Source: Armigeres subalbatus
Taxonomy: Eukaryota > Arthropoda > Insecta > Diptera > Culicidae
Assembly: GCF_024139115.2 (NCBI RefSeq)
Contig: NC_085140.1
Coordinates: 425,839,781-425,903,780, forward strand
Length of the DNA stretch: 64,000 nucleotides
Direction: 5' to 3'
The first letter of the stretch is position 1. The number at the start of each line of letters is the position of its first letter. The notes under the pieces were generated by a model that made no database searches, had not been told where the DNA came from, and worked only from the letters and a program-made list of their open reading frames with translations. The position numbers and the translations under genes were made by a program. Of this stretch, positions 21,603-33,204 are shown one piece after another.

Positions 21603-22196
21603 CTCCCCCAAGAAATTATGACGTTTGAGCGGGTGTCATAATGAACGCAAAATGAACTTTTGTTCGAGTTGGCGACCCGCTCAAATGTCAAAATCCATCG
21701 GGTAAGGGATCGTTCAAAAATTACGTCCAAGGTTTGAGGGGGGAGGGGGTTCTAGAATTTGTGACAGTTTGTGACAGGGGGAGAGGGGGGGTCTCGTCTT
21801 GTGTTACGTCCAACAAGAATAAATACCTTATTACATTTTAGAAACAATTTGATTAGCTGAAAAAATATTTTAATTTGCTATTAAGCGAGTTAATTCTCAC
21901 TAAATTTCTTGTAAAAGTTGTGTACAAAGAAGACGAATCATTATATTTCATACAGTTGTACGTACTGGGGGGAGGGGGGGTCAGTGATTTGTTACAGATT
22001 GTGACAAGAGAGGGGAGGGGGGTTGAAAATGCCGAAAAACGATGGACGTAATTTTTGAACGATCCCTAAGTGAATTCGATGAACCCCTGCACAGGTCCAT
22101 GGGTTTTGACACTTGAGCGATTCACTCGAACAAATGTTTTACGTTCATTTACGACCCGCTTAAACGTCATAATTTCTTAGGGGAGTTCATTCTAAG
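21603..22196. mobile_element. J-family MITE split by MITE H copy b
   Basis: Left part 21603-21705 (CTCCCCCAAGAAATTATGAC ... CATCGGG) and right part 22067-22196 (GTGAATTCGATGAACCC ... TAATTTCTTAGGGGAG) rejoin to a unit like those at 35820-36280. Confidence 0.75.
21706..22066. mobile_element. MITE family H, copy b, with TAA target duplication (Harbinger-like)
   Basis: Starts GGGATCGTTCAAAAATTACG, ends ...TTTTGAACGATCCC, with TAA at 21703-21705 and 22067-22069. The uninterrupted J unit at about 36258-36266 reads GGGTGAGTG, an approximate empty site. A 3-bp TAA duplication suggests PIF/Harbinger. Confidence 0.8.
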
Positions 22197-22226
22197 TTGG
22201 TCTATTGTTATTCATTAGTTCATTTT

Positions 22227-22359
22227 AGTGCTGTCCAATGAGCAGCTCGAAGTAGCGCGAACTTGTTCCCGTCCTGCTCGTTCTTTTTTTGTCAACAAAT
22301 GGGCATGAGCAGGACAGGGAGAAACTTCGAGCTAATTCAAGCTCTCATTGGACAGCACT
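22227..22359. mobile_element. 133-bp MITE
   Basis: AGTGCTGTCCAATGAGCAGC faces CTCATTGGACAGCACT. A related locus at about 37515-37560 (TTCATTAGTTCATTTTGTCT..TTTGACCAAAACATAAA) is an empty site, implying a TTT duplication. Confidence 0.8.
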
Positions 22360-22387
22360 TTTGTCTATCGCTATGATTGACCAAAAC

Positions 22388-22563
22388 ATAAAAAATTGAG
22401 AAGTGATATGTGAGAAATGAGAAATAATATGTGAGATGTGAGAAGTAATTTGTGAGAAGTGAGGAGTGTAAAATGAGAAGCGAGAGGTGAGAAATAAGAA
22501 GGGAGAAATGAGAAGTGATAAGTGAGAGCCGAGAATAGTGAGAATTGAGTAATAAGATAAACA
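22388..22563 (+). repeat. (GAGAAGT)n satellite, second array
   Basis: Same 7-bp degenerate unit as 534-950; ends in TAATAAGATAAACATG, also found at 566-582 in the first array. Confidence 0.85.
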
Positions 22564-23136
22564 TGGTTGGTATCGTGACCTTCCAGTGCAAGCAATTGGA
22601 CGAGGTTATGAACGCGGACGACGTCGTCTCTGTCGTCAGAGAGCAGTGCGGTACAATGGTCGTCCATTTGGTACGCAGCTAGCCTACCCTAGATCAAGGA
22701 GCGAGGGACGTTGAAATCGGCTGGTCAGTAAGCCCAATAAGCAAACTTCAGCCACCTTCAGTGGGCAGGTACTATTGGTGCTTAGAGTCTGGACATAAGT
22801 CCTACGACTTGAAGGGCCCAGATCGTAGCAACCTGTGTCGTCATTGTGATTAGGAAGGGCACAAGGCGCAAGAATGCGATAAGTCACCAAAGTGACCATC
22901 TGCGCCAGCAAAAAGCAAGCATGTAATCACGTTATGGGTGGACCTCCGTGTCCCATCGGATAGGAAAACAAGAATAAGCCAAGCAAGCAATACAGTTGAA
23001 TCTGTATATCTGTCCAGCAGCTGTCTCGGAGTCGAGGACCGATGTCCCTCCCCTGTCCGACCCGTACAGCGTCCCTGACTCGGGTCGTTATTTATGTGAC
23101 AATTTTCACGCGCATCTCGGAATTTATTCCATTTAC
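22564..23136 (+). pseudogene. Degenerate gag-like remnant, copy 2, plus duplicated tail
   Basis: 22570-22925 aligns with the copy 1 gag pieces and lacks both insertions present there. It reads YWCLESGHKSYDLKG, CRHC...GHKAQEC and CTIC on the plus strand (CCHC knuckles), with stops between. 22921-23148 repeats 3504-3740. Confidence 0.65.
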
Positions 23137-24185
23137 CGCAAGGAGCACGCAATATATTTGAAACAGGTCGACAGATCTTTGCTTACGCGTGTAAAACGAA
23201 AGGCCTTGCTGCAGGAATCTCTTGGATAGAAAAAACTATGCTGTGTACTCACTGTGTACTCATTATCTTTATACATTTTCTGTCTGTCTGAACCTTATAG
23301 ACTCCGAAACTACTAAACCGATCGGCATAAAAATTTGTATTCAGAGCTTTTTGGGGCCGTGGAAGGTTCCTAAGATGGTTCGAGACCCCTCCCTTCTTTG
23401 GAAAGGGAGGCTCCCATACAAATGAAACAGAAATTTCTGCATAACTCGAGAACTAAGCAGATAATAAATCAATTTTAGGCGAACCGAAGTTCGTCGGGTC
23501 TGCTAGTCTACAATAAGGAGCATGCACCGTATTTGAAACAGGTCGACAGAACTTTGGCTATGTGTGTTTTTTTTTTGATAGCCAAGAAGTTATGTTGTGT
23601 ACACATTACATTTTATCTACAATAAGGAGCATGCACCATATTTTGAAATAGGGCGACAGACCGTTGGTTACGCGTGTAGATCTAATGGCCTTTCTCAAGG
23701 ATTTTTTTCTGTGATAGCCATGAAGTTATGCTGTCAAGGCGCCAACTTCATGAAATTTTTGGGGGGCAAGGAGGTATGAAATTATCCAATTCGGGAAATG
23801 AAAACGTCACAACAATCGATTTTCAAAACCCTTAGACTTTGCTTACATATAAGATTTTTTTATTCACTGGTTATTTCTGGAAATAAATTGAAATTCATCG
23901 ACATTTATTCGCCATGTCCTTGTAAAAGTGCAGTAGAGATATTGAATTCAGTCGCTGTTTCCCCATTCTGGATCAAATTTCTGTGTATATATTCTATTCT
24001 ACGTTCCACAAGGAGTATATTTGAAAGAGATTGATAGATCTTTGGTTATGCGTGTAGATCGAAAGGCCTTACTCCTGGAATTTCTTGGATGGCCGAGAAG
24101 TTATTCTCCATACACATTCTATTCTATGTGCCACAAAGAGCATACACCATAATTGAAACAGATCGATAGACCTTTGGCTAAGGTT
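23137..24185 (+). repeat. Tandem array of about 110-130-bp units (GAGCATGCACCATATTTGAAA type)
   Basis: Units begin near 23137, 23511, 23618, 24006 and 24134. Each has AAGGAGCA, ATTTGAAACAG.TCGA, GATCTTTGG.TA.GCGTGTA and GAAAGGCCTT. The array is interrupted by a Helitron-like insertion and by unrelated DNA at 23740-24000. No coding function seen. Confidence 0.7.
23266..23506 (+). mobile_element. Short non-autonomous Helitron-like element
   Basis: Begins TCTTTATACATTTTCTGTCT and ends GTCGGGTCTGCTAG, inserted between A (23265) and T (23507), as Helitrons do. A short hairpin (CGAAC-CGAA-GTTCG) lies about 12 bases before the CTAG end. No target duplication. The flanking tandem array continues on both sides. 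Confidence 0.7.
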
Positions 24186-24659
24186 GGTATCGTGTTCAGA
24201 AGAAATTCCTTTTTCTATCCCAATCCCATGTTAAATTCCGTTTACTGAATCGGAAAAGTAAAAAATTGAAATGAAATTTCTTCAACAGTACCTACCTGAA
24301 AAGAACAAAAATAAAAAAAAAGAATTTGTAAGGTTCCCACGCAAACCAGTGGGAGTTGTCACTTTACTTTCGGAAAAATAGTCTGCTCGATTATTCCGCA
24401 GGTAAAAGTGACATTTTGCTCCATGCAGATCAGTTGTCAAAACTCCGCTTGGTAATGTTGAACAAAATTCCATAACCTCTCTACTTTTTAAGTGGATACT
24501 GGGCTTTATGCCTGAAAATAGCGAAAAATCAATTTTTATCAAAGTCGCTTTTTACGCGGTTCTATCGAAAAGATTAGGAAACACGCGAAAACCACAAAAA
24601 AAAACGATTTTTAGTGAAATCGTTTTTACGCGGTTCCGATTTATGTGGAACGTGTCCCC
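24186..24659. other. No gene seen; fragments of TTTTTACGCGG-type MITE
   Basis: TTTTTACGCGGTTC words at 24547-24640 and CCGACTCCAGTGTA at 24668-24681 resemble the ends of the mirrored sequence at 29990-30190 / 30490-30680. No open gene. Confidence 0.4.
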
Positions 24660-25505
24660 CGCGTAAAGCCGACTCCAGTGTATTTCATATTTTTATATTT
24701 TCATTTTATCTTGTATTCATATTTTCGTTTTTTTCATGGGATCACATTTTCATATATTTATATTTTTATGTTTTCAGACTTTCATATTTTCATGTTTTAT
24801 ATTTTCATATTTTTATTTGTTATTTTAACATATGTTTACTTTTTCATATTTATTATATTTCATATTTCCATATGTTCATGATTTACATTTTCATATGTCC
24901 ACATTGTCTCCAGTAGCCTTGCGAGCGAAGGCGTAGGGTTGCCAATCCGGAGATGGCGAGTTCAATTCTTGGTCCGGTCTAGGATGTTTTCGGGTTGGAA
25001 ACTTTCTCGACACCCTAGGCATAGTGTATCCATTGTACTTGCCACACAAGATACATACTCATGCAATGGCGGGCATAGAAAAACTTTCAATCAAGGAGGA
25101 AATGCTAATAGAATACTAAGTTGAAAAGCAGACCAAGTTCCAGTTGGGATGTAGAGCCATTGAAAAAGAAGAAGAAGATATCCATATTGTCATATTCTCA
25201 TACTTTTATACTTTCATTTTTTCAAATTTTTATTTTTTCATGTTTTTTTACTTTCATATTTTCATACCTTCATTTTGCCATATATTCATATGTTTATGTT
25301 TTCAAACTTTCAGATTATTTTCTATTATAAATGTTCATACTTTTATATATTTTTAATTTTGTACATATTTTCATTTCATACTGTCATGTTATATTTTGAT
25401 ATTTTCATTTTTTCGTGTTTTACATTTTTATATGCTAATTTTTATCATAAATATTTTTTTTCATATTGTCATATACATTATGTTTTCATATTATCATATT
25501 GTACG
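24660..25505 (+). repeat. Degenerate TTTTCATATTTTCATA-type satellite
   Basis: AT-rich array of (TTTCATA)-like words, split by a SINE at 24912-25169. Hydrophobic F/I/Y/H-rich frames of 60-100 codons are produced by the repeat and are not genes. Traces continue at 26300-26340 and 27795-27850. Confidence 0.85.
24912..25169 (+). mobile_element. tRNA-derived SINE (Feilai-like), inserted in the satellite
   Basis: A tRNA-like head with GGTTGCCAATCCGG and GCGAGTTCAATTC stretches is followed by CATAGTGTATCCATTGTACT, CAATGGCGGGCATAG and an (AAG)n tail. Imperfect target duplications: ATATGTCCACATTGTC before and ATATCCATATTGTC after. Related copies: 29815-29935, 30772-31045 and 53050-53262. The Feilai name is from memory of Aedes SINE structure. 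Confidence 0.75.
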
Positions 25506-25849
25506 TAAACTTCCCTATTGGACCCGACCGTTTGAAATAGTCTTGCCACGTGCTTTTTTCTGCTTCCCTCGTACTTCTCTTTTTATTTTTCCGATGTTTT
25601 GACATCTGCTTTGACATACAAGGAGAAAAAAACAAGGCAATCTACCAAACATTTATTGAGTTTGGCAAACCTTGCTGTAAATGGGAACGTTTGAAATAGG
25701 CAAGTGAACCGACCTTCGAATCCATTGGTCCACTCAGCGAACTGGACTATCGAAATTCATAACTGGCGCCTTATGAATCCTCGACTCGACTGAATCCTCG
25801 ACCACCAACAGTGCTTCTTATACGCAGTTACCTTCCCGAGTATACAAGC
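25506..25849. other. No gene seen
   Basis: GC-moderate stretch with paired words GACCGTTTGAAATAG (25527) and AACGTTTGAAATAGGCAAG (25687), a possible MITE boundary; no coding signal. Confidence 0.35.
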
Positions 25850-25925
25850 GTCGATGGGCGTGTGGTCTACATACCGGTCTCCCAACCCCGACGTCCATGG
25901 TTCGAACCCAGTCTGCCGCACTTTT
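25850..25925 (+). repeat. tRNA-like SINE head fragment
   Basis: GTGTGGTCTACATACCGG resembles an A box region and ATGGTTCGAACCC a B box, ending GTCTGCCGCA then T-rich. No complete cloverleaf seen. Confidence 0.5.
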
Positions 25926-27176
25926 CTTTTTTTAAATGAAAATCATCATTCATAAGGCAACATACTGAAATTCATACACGTACAAAAATGTCATGTTATT
26001 TATTATTAATATTTCTAATACTTTTTTGCCAAAGCAGGCGCTTAATGATATGTATAATAAAAAACTTATACATCGCATTAGCCACATACATTCCGAAACT
26101 TATACTTTTCATTAACTTATGAATGTTATTAGCTTTTTGATATGGGATCATTCATTAGGTGGCATAATGAAGAGTATAAGTATTTTCGAATGGTTGTTTG
26201 CCATAACATATAAGGCTATTTTTTTACGTGTACCGATTCCTTGTGGCAAATTTTCATAAGGCGTTCGATTGAAAATCATACGTCCATTTTTCTCAGTGTC
26301 AAGTAAATCCACAATATTTTCATATTCACATATTTTCATATACCGTGGACCCCCGATAATTTGAATGGTACCTCATTCAAATTCACGGGGTTCATTTTTA
26401 ATTTGAACTTCTGGTTACTCTATTTTCATAAAAAAAACAGCTTTCTGTCTGCTCTCTTTGCTGGTTTGTTTGGATTCTGCGTTCCGTCTTACCAGAGACG
26501 TTGTTTATACACAGAAAAAAAAATCCATGGTCAAAATTACTATTTTGTAGACTACGCCATGTTTTTAAAACAACCACAAAATTTCAGTTAAATTAACCAT
26601 GCTTTCGGACAAATTCAACACTGATTCAGTTCATGTAACAACATTCCACTAGGACCACAGTTGATTTTTACTGCGCGCATAGTAAAATCAAACGGGTTTG
26701 TTGTCTGCTGAAAATCGTCGGTGCGTATTCTTAAATTAACCCTCGGAATGGTAATTTCGCCGCAACATTTTTAAGCGTGTAGATAGAGTTCGCAAACAGT
26801 GAAGCCGAAAGTATTAGCAAACCAATCGTCAAACGCGGCACCAAACGAGCAAAGTAAACAAACATTACCAATCGGTACTAAATGCAAGATATGTATTTTC
26901 ATCTGATAGAAATTATAAAAGTTTGAAAAATTCAGTAAATGAAGATGTTTTTAGAGTTCTCATAGCAAATTTATGTATGGTATTTAATCATATTTATTGT
27001 TGAATATAAGGAAATGGTGCTAAAGAAGAGAAAATATGTAGTTGGAGCAAACGAAATAACTGCTCACACTGAGAGTCACTTCAAGTTCTCACAAATTTTT
27101 ATGTTGCCGATAGCACATATTTTTTTTGTCTGCTGGCCGTGAAGCCAGAATTGCTTTTATTCTCTCCGCGTGTCTC

Positions 27177-27417
27177 TATATCAAGACAAAATTTTCAAAA
27201 CGACTTATCTGCTTTTGTAAACAAAGATTCAAACGACGATTTGACGAGTCTGATAGCTCTCCCACGCAAACCAACACCATAAGCAGGTAGCGGAATCCTT
27301 CACCTACCTATTGATGGTATTGGTTTGCGTGGGAGAGCTATCAGATTCGTCAAATCGTCGTTTGAATCTTTGTTTACAAAAGCAGATAAGTCGTTTTGAA
27401 AATTTTGTCTTGATATA
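27177..27417. mobile_element. 241-bp foldback element with about 105-bp arms
   Basis: TATATCAAGACAAAATTTTC at the left is inverted to the base at the right, and arms continue through GGGAGAGCTATCAGA. The loop is about 35 bases (27281-27315). Confidence 0.9.
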
Positions 27418-27489
27418 ATACCATCGTCTCTGCGTTTTACGATGTTCCATTTTTCTTTTCTCAATTCTACGTGCTAAATGACGTTTGAA

Positions 27490-27688
27490 AAAAGATATTT
27501 TAGTTACCAGATAAAGATTGTCGCTGGCGTCGCTGTCCGTAACATCTTTTGCTGGCGAGGATAGGGGATCTAAATGTCAATGAAAGAAAAATACATACGG
27601 TTTGACAGTTAGGTACCACACATGTTTCGGACAGCAGAACAAAGGGAACCGAAGCGACAATCTTTATCTGGTAACTAAAATATCTTTT
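27490..27688. mobile_element. hAT-like MITE family M, copy M3 (intact)
   Basis: TIRs AAAAGATATTTTAGTTACCA and inverse; exact 8-bp duplication CGTTTGAA at 27482-27489 and 27689-27696. Confidence 0.9.
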
Positions 27689-27783
27689 CGTTTGAACCAT
27701 TTTTAATTTGAACGATGTTCAAACGAACGGGGTTCTAATTAAAAAATATTCAGATTAAAAACGGGGGTCCACGTTCACGGTAT

Positions 27784-28164
27784 ACAGACTTTGATCTCTT
27801 CATATTGCCATATTTTCAAATATCTATTTTTCCATATTTTCATATAAATTATTATTATAGATGCACTAAAATTGACTGCAAAATACTAAACAAAAGATAG
27901 GGTAAGACGGTATAATATGCCCCCCCTAAGGCAATTACTTGATAACTTTTTAGTTTTCAACGCAATTTATGCAAACTTTGTGTTATTTGGTAGTCCAGGA
28001 AGTCGCAAATGCATTGCCCGTGAGTAGTCATATAAAAATATTACAGATAACACGTAATAAAGCTTTTGTGAAAAGTCGTGAAAAATGAATTACAAAAAGT
28101 GCCTGGGCAATACGCTCCACCTTAACCAATGACGTTTCAAGGTTACAAATCCTTATGCACTTGA
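27784..28164. other. No gene seen
   Basis: AT-rich, includes a residual TTTCATA-type patch and GGGTAAGACGGTATAATATG at 27899. Confidence 0.4.
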
Positions 28165-28405
28165 CATTAAAAACTCAAAGGTTCAGCCCAATCGGGTTGT
28201 ACGCAAAGGTGACGTTGAACTACGTAGCTGTATGTAATCTACAGGTTTTCGACTATTCTGGGCGATGAGACCAAACAAGCGTTTTTCAAGCCCAGCCTGA
28301 ATCTGTTTTCGATGTGATGTATATAATTTTTGGACCAACATTTGAAAATGAAGATAAAAATATAATTTTCAAATAATAGAGGATGAACAACACTCTCAAG
28401 CGTTC

Positions 28406-29223
28406 TACTTACTTACTTACTTATGGATCCTGTACACCTCTGGTGGTGCAAAGGGCCGACTTGAAAGATCTCCATCCTGAGCGTTGCCCGGCTATCGCTT
28501 TAACCTGTTGCCAGGTTAGATTTCGGTCGACTTCTTTTATTTCTTTGTTGTGGCTTCGCCGCCATGAGCCTCTGGGTCTGCCTCTGCTGCGATGTCCCGC
28601 TGGGTTCCAGTCTAATGTTGTGAGGCCACCAGGCCCGAATTATATACCGCAGGCATCTGTTAATGAACACCTGCAGCCGTTGAGTGTTCTCCACTGATAC
28701 ACACCATGTTTCACTAGCGTATAACAGCACAGATTTCACGTTAGAGTTGAAAATTCGTATTTTGGTGCGTTCACTTATCTGCCTGTTTTTCCAGATATTT
28801 CTTAAACTCGCAAAGGCAGCCCTTGCTTTCTTGATCCGTGCGCCTATGTCGATCTTGGTACCGCTGTCTAACGCCATTTGGCTACCTAGATATTGAAAGC
28901 TTTCAACATTCTCCACTGGTTGCCCGGCTACTGAGAAACTGGAAGGGGTTACCGTGTTTACACCCAACGATTTGGTTTTGTTGATGTTGAGGAGGAGCGC
29001 TCGGCAAGGTCGTTGAGCTTACTCTGCATATCAGAGCGCCGTTGCGCGAGGAGTGCAACGTCATCAGCCAATTCGAAGTCGTTTAGGTGCTCCATGGTTA
29101 TAGACTGCCATAACAGCCCGCGGTTTGGTTCACGGTCAATCGCATCTACCAGAATCTCATCGATTACGATGAGGAACAGTAACGGTGATAGAATACATCC
29201 TTGCTTCACACCTCACACCTTGC
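28406..29223 (-). mobile_element. 5'-truncated RTE-clade (JAM-like) retrotransposon
   Basis: Minus frames give KQGCILSPLLFLIVIDEIL and LADDVALLAQ (RT motifs B and C, with LADD for FADD), then a second frame with FQYLGSQMALDSGT, SVLLYASETWCVS and LRYIIRAWWPHN, the RTE C-terminal region. A frameshift separates them near 28960. The 3' end is a run of TTAC/GTAA repeats (28408-28423), usual for RTE. An 11-bp target duplication CTCAAGCGTTC lies at 28395-28405 and 29224-29234. It is inserted in the left arm of the palindrome. Confidence 0.85.
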
Positions 29224-29814
29224 CTCAAGCGTTCACATACGCAAATTACCAATTGATAAAAACTCGCTAGAGAGTAAAAATCGTTCGATAATTGTATCTC
29301 GATTCGAAGCATTGGTAACAATGCCAAACATCCGATTGAACTTCATTGTTAACATTAAATTGGTATTAATAAGGTTTATATTATTTTAAATGATAATCGA
29401 TTACACAATTTGAAAAGCACAAGCCTGGCTGATAGTGTACAACTGCAACCATCACCGACGCAAACTGCTACAGAGACTTACCACCCATCGCTAAGTCAGT
29501 CTAAGCCCCTGGTGGCTCATTACAGAAAAACCTATTGCGAAAGCTAGGCTGTCAACGGCGTTATTGATAATAATAATTATTCCTTCACGTGAATTGCGTC
29601 GGACTTAGCGTTTAGTCCGGCAGACACCTACGAATCAGAAAAACCGGGCCAAAGAAAGTTTACCAGAACGCATTCACTGCAGCAGCGAAGAAGATTCCAA
29701 GCCCCTCTACTGCATCATCAGACGTAAGCAAGAAGCTATCGTCAAATGCCCCCAAGCTTTTCAAGGAAAACGCACGTTTAAGTTAGCATAAACGAACTGC
29801 ACCAGTTAAAAGCC

Positions 29815-29935
29815 CTGCAATGGCGGACATAAAAACACTTTCAATGAATAACTAAAGAAATGCTGATAAATTACTAATTTGAAAAGCAAGCCAAGTTCTA
29901 GTTGGAATTTAGTGCTATGGAAGAAGAAGCTTGCG
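29815..29935 (+). mobile_element. SINE 3' part (Feilai-like) in left palindrome arm
   Basis: CTGCAATGGCGGACATAAA, CTTTCAATGAATAACTAA and GAAGAAGAAG match the body of the SINE at 25070-25169. The tRNA-like head is absent. Confidence 0.65.
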
Positions 29936-30771
29936 GTGCACTTACGAGATTGACTGATTCACCGAAACCAAGTGCTAAACTGTAAGCAAGATACAACATA
30001 GATATTGTAACTCACTAGAATCGGTTTTTACGCGGAAGATATGGGCCGCGTAAATTAAAACAACGTAAAAAATCGCGTAAATCCCAAAGTATGTCTGAAG
30101 GAATGCGGAAATCCAGAAACTCGCGTGAATAAAAAATCGCATAAAAACGATTCCTGTAAAAATAACCGCGTAACAAACGACTTCAGTGTACATCAGGTAT
30201 GAAGCGTTGACTCTTCCTTGATCGAATGGTCCAAGAAAATTGAAAATCCATCGAGAAACGGCTGAGATATTAACGTTCAAAGTCTATCATATTTTCGTGA
30301 CGATTTTCAATTTTTGACGTAGAACTACGTCTGTCTTTTCTATATTGGGATACACTTTACGATTGCAAAAAATCGAAAAACGTCACGAAAATATGATAGA
30401 CTTTGATCGTCAATACCTCAGCCGTTTCTGGATGGATTTTCAATTTTCTTGGACCATTCGATCGAGGAAGAGTCGACGCTTCATTCCCGAAGTACACTAA
30501 AGTCCATTTTTACGCGATTTTTTTTTATACCAGACGTTTTTTATTTGATTTTTTTAATTCGAATTTCAGAATTTCCGCGGTTTATTCAGACATATTTTAG
30601 GATTTACGCGGGTTTTTTACGTTGTTGTAATTTACGAGGCATGTATCCTCCGCATAAAAACCGACTCCAGTGTGTTACAGTATTTACGTATGATTATATA
30701 TATTATTTAAGACTGGCTAACAGTTTAGCAATCGGTTTCAGTGAATCAGTCAATCTTGTAAGTGCATCGCA

Positions 30772-31045
30772 AGCTTCTTTTTCCATAACACTACATTCCA
30801 ACTGGAACTTGGTCTGCTTTTCAACTTAGTAAACTATTAGCATTTCTTAGTTATTAATTGAAAGCTTTCTATACCCGCCATTGCATTAGTATGTATATTG
30901 TGTTGCAAATACAATGGATACACTGTGCTCTGGGTGTTAAGAATGTTTCCCACCCGCAAACATTCTAGATCGGATCGAGAATCGATTTCGCCATCTCTGG
31001 ATTCTGCGGCTTTGTTTGCAAGGCTAACTGGAGACCTCAAGCCAG
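30772..31045 (-). mobile_element. Feilai-like SINE, longer copy in right palindrome arm
   Basis: Reverse complement of the same SINE, here extending through CACAGTGTATCCATTGTATT into the 5' head region near 30960-31030. Its partner in the left arm is shorter, an asymmetry between the arms. Confidence 0.65.
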
Positions 31046-32055
31046 CATAGACGTCAAATTAATGCAACTTACAGGGCTTTTAGCTGGCGCAGTCCGTTTC
31101 TGCTAACTTACACGCGCGTTTTCTCTCGAAATCTTGGGGGCGTTTGACGGCAGCTTCTTACTTACGTCTATTATACTAGTAGAGTGCCTCGGAATCTTCT
31201 TCGCTGCTGCAGTGGATGCGTTCTGGGAAACATTCTTCGGCTCCGACGCAACTCACGTGAATTAATAATAATTATTATCAATAAACGGTCAAACTTCTTT
31301 GTCGCGTCTACTCTGACTTCCTCCATAGGATGACCACCAAACGCCGTTGACAGCCCATCCTTCACGATGGGCTTTTTTGTAATAAGCCACCGGGGTTTTA
31401 GACTTACTTAGTGGCGGGTGCTTAATCTGTGTTCCAGTTTGCGCCGGTGATGGTTGCAGCGGTACACTATCAGCTAGGATTGTGCTGAATCATTCTCATA
31501 CGATAATTATTGAAATTATAATTTCCATTTGATAACTTCTCAGGTGTGAAAAGAAGACGAGTTGTCATCGGCGATAACTTCTAGAATTTTGGAATCTATT
31601 GATAATAAACACAAAATTATCATTTTCATGTAAACCTAATTAATACTAATTTAATGTCAACAATGAAGTTAAATCGGATTTTTGGCATTGTGTTTTGGTG
31701 TTATGTAGGAAAATAGGTTCAAAAGTAGCATTTACCAATGTTTCGAATCGAGATACAATTATCAAATGATTCTTACTCTCTAGCAAATTTTTATCAATTG
31801 ATAATTCGGATATGTGATCGCTTGAGAGTGTTGTTCATCGTCGATTATTTTATTTTTTTTATCATCCTTTTCAAATGTTGGGCTTAAAATTGTATCATCA
31901 CCAGGGTTCATAATGCTCACCCAATTTCAGGAGCACAGGATAAACAACAAAAACAGATTCACCGAAAACCTGTCCATTACATACAACTACGTAGTTCAAC
32001 GTCACCTTTGCGTACAACCCGATTGGGCTGCACCTTTGAGTTTTTGCAATCGTAA

Positions 32056-32634
32056 AGTGTACGTAAAGTTGGTAAGGGCATATCGTCCTGCCTACACTGG
32101 GGCGTTTTGGCAAGTAATACATGTTTCCGGAAATCGTTACATTTTTGAAGATGGAAGCAATTTTATATCATATTAACCACTGAGAAAAGTTATTTTATTG
32201 CCAAACTGAGTGTTCCAGTGCAAGTTTTGCGGACAGTGTGCTAGAGTCGCTCCAGAATGTTGAGCAAACAAATATGAAAAGTTACATCAAAACTGTAACT
32301 TTTTGTATTTTGCTATTATTTTCATTGCGTAATACAAAAATACTTCCACATTCACATAGTATGATGTGTTTACAAATACTTATAGGTGCCAACTGATTTT
32401 GACCCTTAATTAGTTATAGTTTCCTAGAAATCACAGGGGGGCGGTAGAGCACGGGTAGAGCTGGCAAGGAAAACAGAAAGGGTATCATTTCTGATACAAT
32501 AGAAGAAAAATGTGTATTTTAATCATTTTTACCATATGGTTTTTTTATTGACATACGATCTATAGTGTCGAATAGAGCTCCCAATTATTTACCCAACCCA
32601 CTAACACAAATTTCCTTCCTGAGACATCTTTGAA
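32056..32634. other. No gene seen
   Basis: AT-rich intergenic DNA. Short frame 31913-32176 is partly palindrome arm and has no recognised domain. Confidence 0.4.
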
Positions 32635-33115
32635 GGTAGTATGGGTTCCCTGCATCTTCACTAGTAGATGTTGAACTAACATTCCTTCCCATCCTTCCGT
32701 GATTGTGAGGAAGTGGCCAGGCAGTATTGTCCTACACTCAGGGCAAAAAAATCTGCTCCTAGATTTACTCCATCTAAATGATTTTATAGTCTTAACTAAG
32801 TAAGTTTAATTAATAGAGGAATATTTGAATCTTCTAAATGTCATGGCACTGTCAAAAAATGCACACCAGAGCCACAGGAGCGCGCGCACTGAAAATACAC
32901 TTGAGTGTTTTCACTGGATCTGTGGATCTGGCGTGGATTTTTTTGACAGTTTGACATGACATTTAGAAGATTCAAATATCCCTCTATTAGTTGAACTAAT
33001 TACTAATACATACTATAAAATCGGTTAGATGAAGTAAAATCAAAGAGCAGATTTTTTTTTGCACTGAGTGTAGGACAACACTGTGGCCATGTATACAACT
33101 GCTTCTGTATAGGAA
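32635..33115. repeat. Palindrome with FFCPEC fragment in its left arm (copy 2)
   Basis: 32636-32775 (minus) encodes SRFFCPECRTILPGHFLT and a GWEGMLVQHLLVKMQGTH segment. The mirrored, decayed version lies at 33010-33110 (plus). Inner arms 32812-32880 and 32925-32998 mirror through GAATATTTGAATCTTCTAAA. The right half is shared with 16620-16830, the left half only with 9676-9828. Confidence 0.65.
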
Positions 33116-33204
33116 AAGGTATTAATCCCAAGCACCAATTAGCGACAATATGCATAATATTGCTCAATTGAGCATTGTATAGCCACCCACGATTTGTACA
33201 ATTA

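Larger units (their letters stand above)
25930..27783. mobile_element. Repeat K2, copy 2, expanded by nested MITEs
   Basis: Left segment 25930-26440 and 26795-27010 match 4562-5100. ATACCGTGGACCCCCG at 26339 is inverted with CGGGGGTCCACG and GGTATA at 27762-27783, giving a TIR element of about 1.4 kb. Nested within are the foldback at 27177-27417 and M3 at 27490-27688. Confidence 0.6.
28165..32055. repeat. Giant imperfect palindrome, arms about 1.3-1.7 kb
   Basis: The left arm (28165-28405, 29224-30310) is mirrored by the right arm (30387-32055). Outer ends share CCCAATCGGGTTGTACGCAA, CAACACTCTCAAGCG and AACATTTGAAAA words; middle parts share GGCTGTCAACGGCGTT-type, AATAATAATTATT and TTTTAACTGG-type words; inner parts share GACTGATTCACTGAAACCG-type and TCGATC.AATGGTCCAAG words. 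The spacer 30311-30386 has TGACGTAGAACTACGTC. The left arm is lengthened by an RTE insertion. Both arms contain SINE sequence, so the inversion followed, or travelled with, SINE insertion. No gene was recognised inside. Confidence 0.85.

Noticed and set aside
24614..25508. Phe/Ile/Tyr-rich frames that look like small membrane proteins
   Set aside because: Produced by the TTTCATA-type satellite; hydrophobicity is a by-product of T-rich codons.
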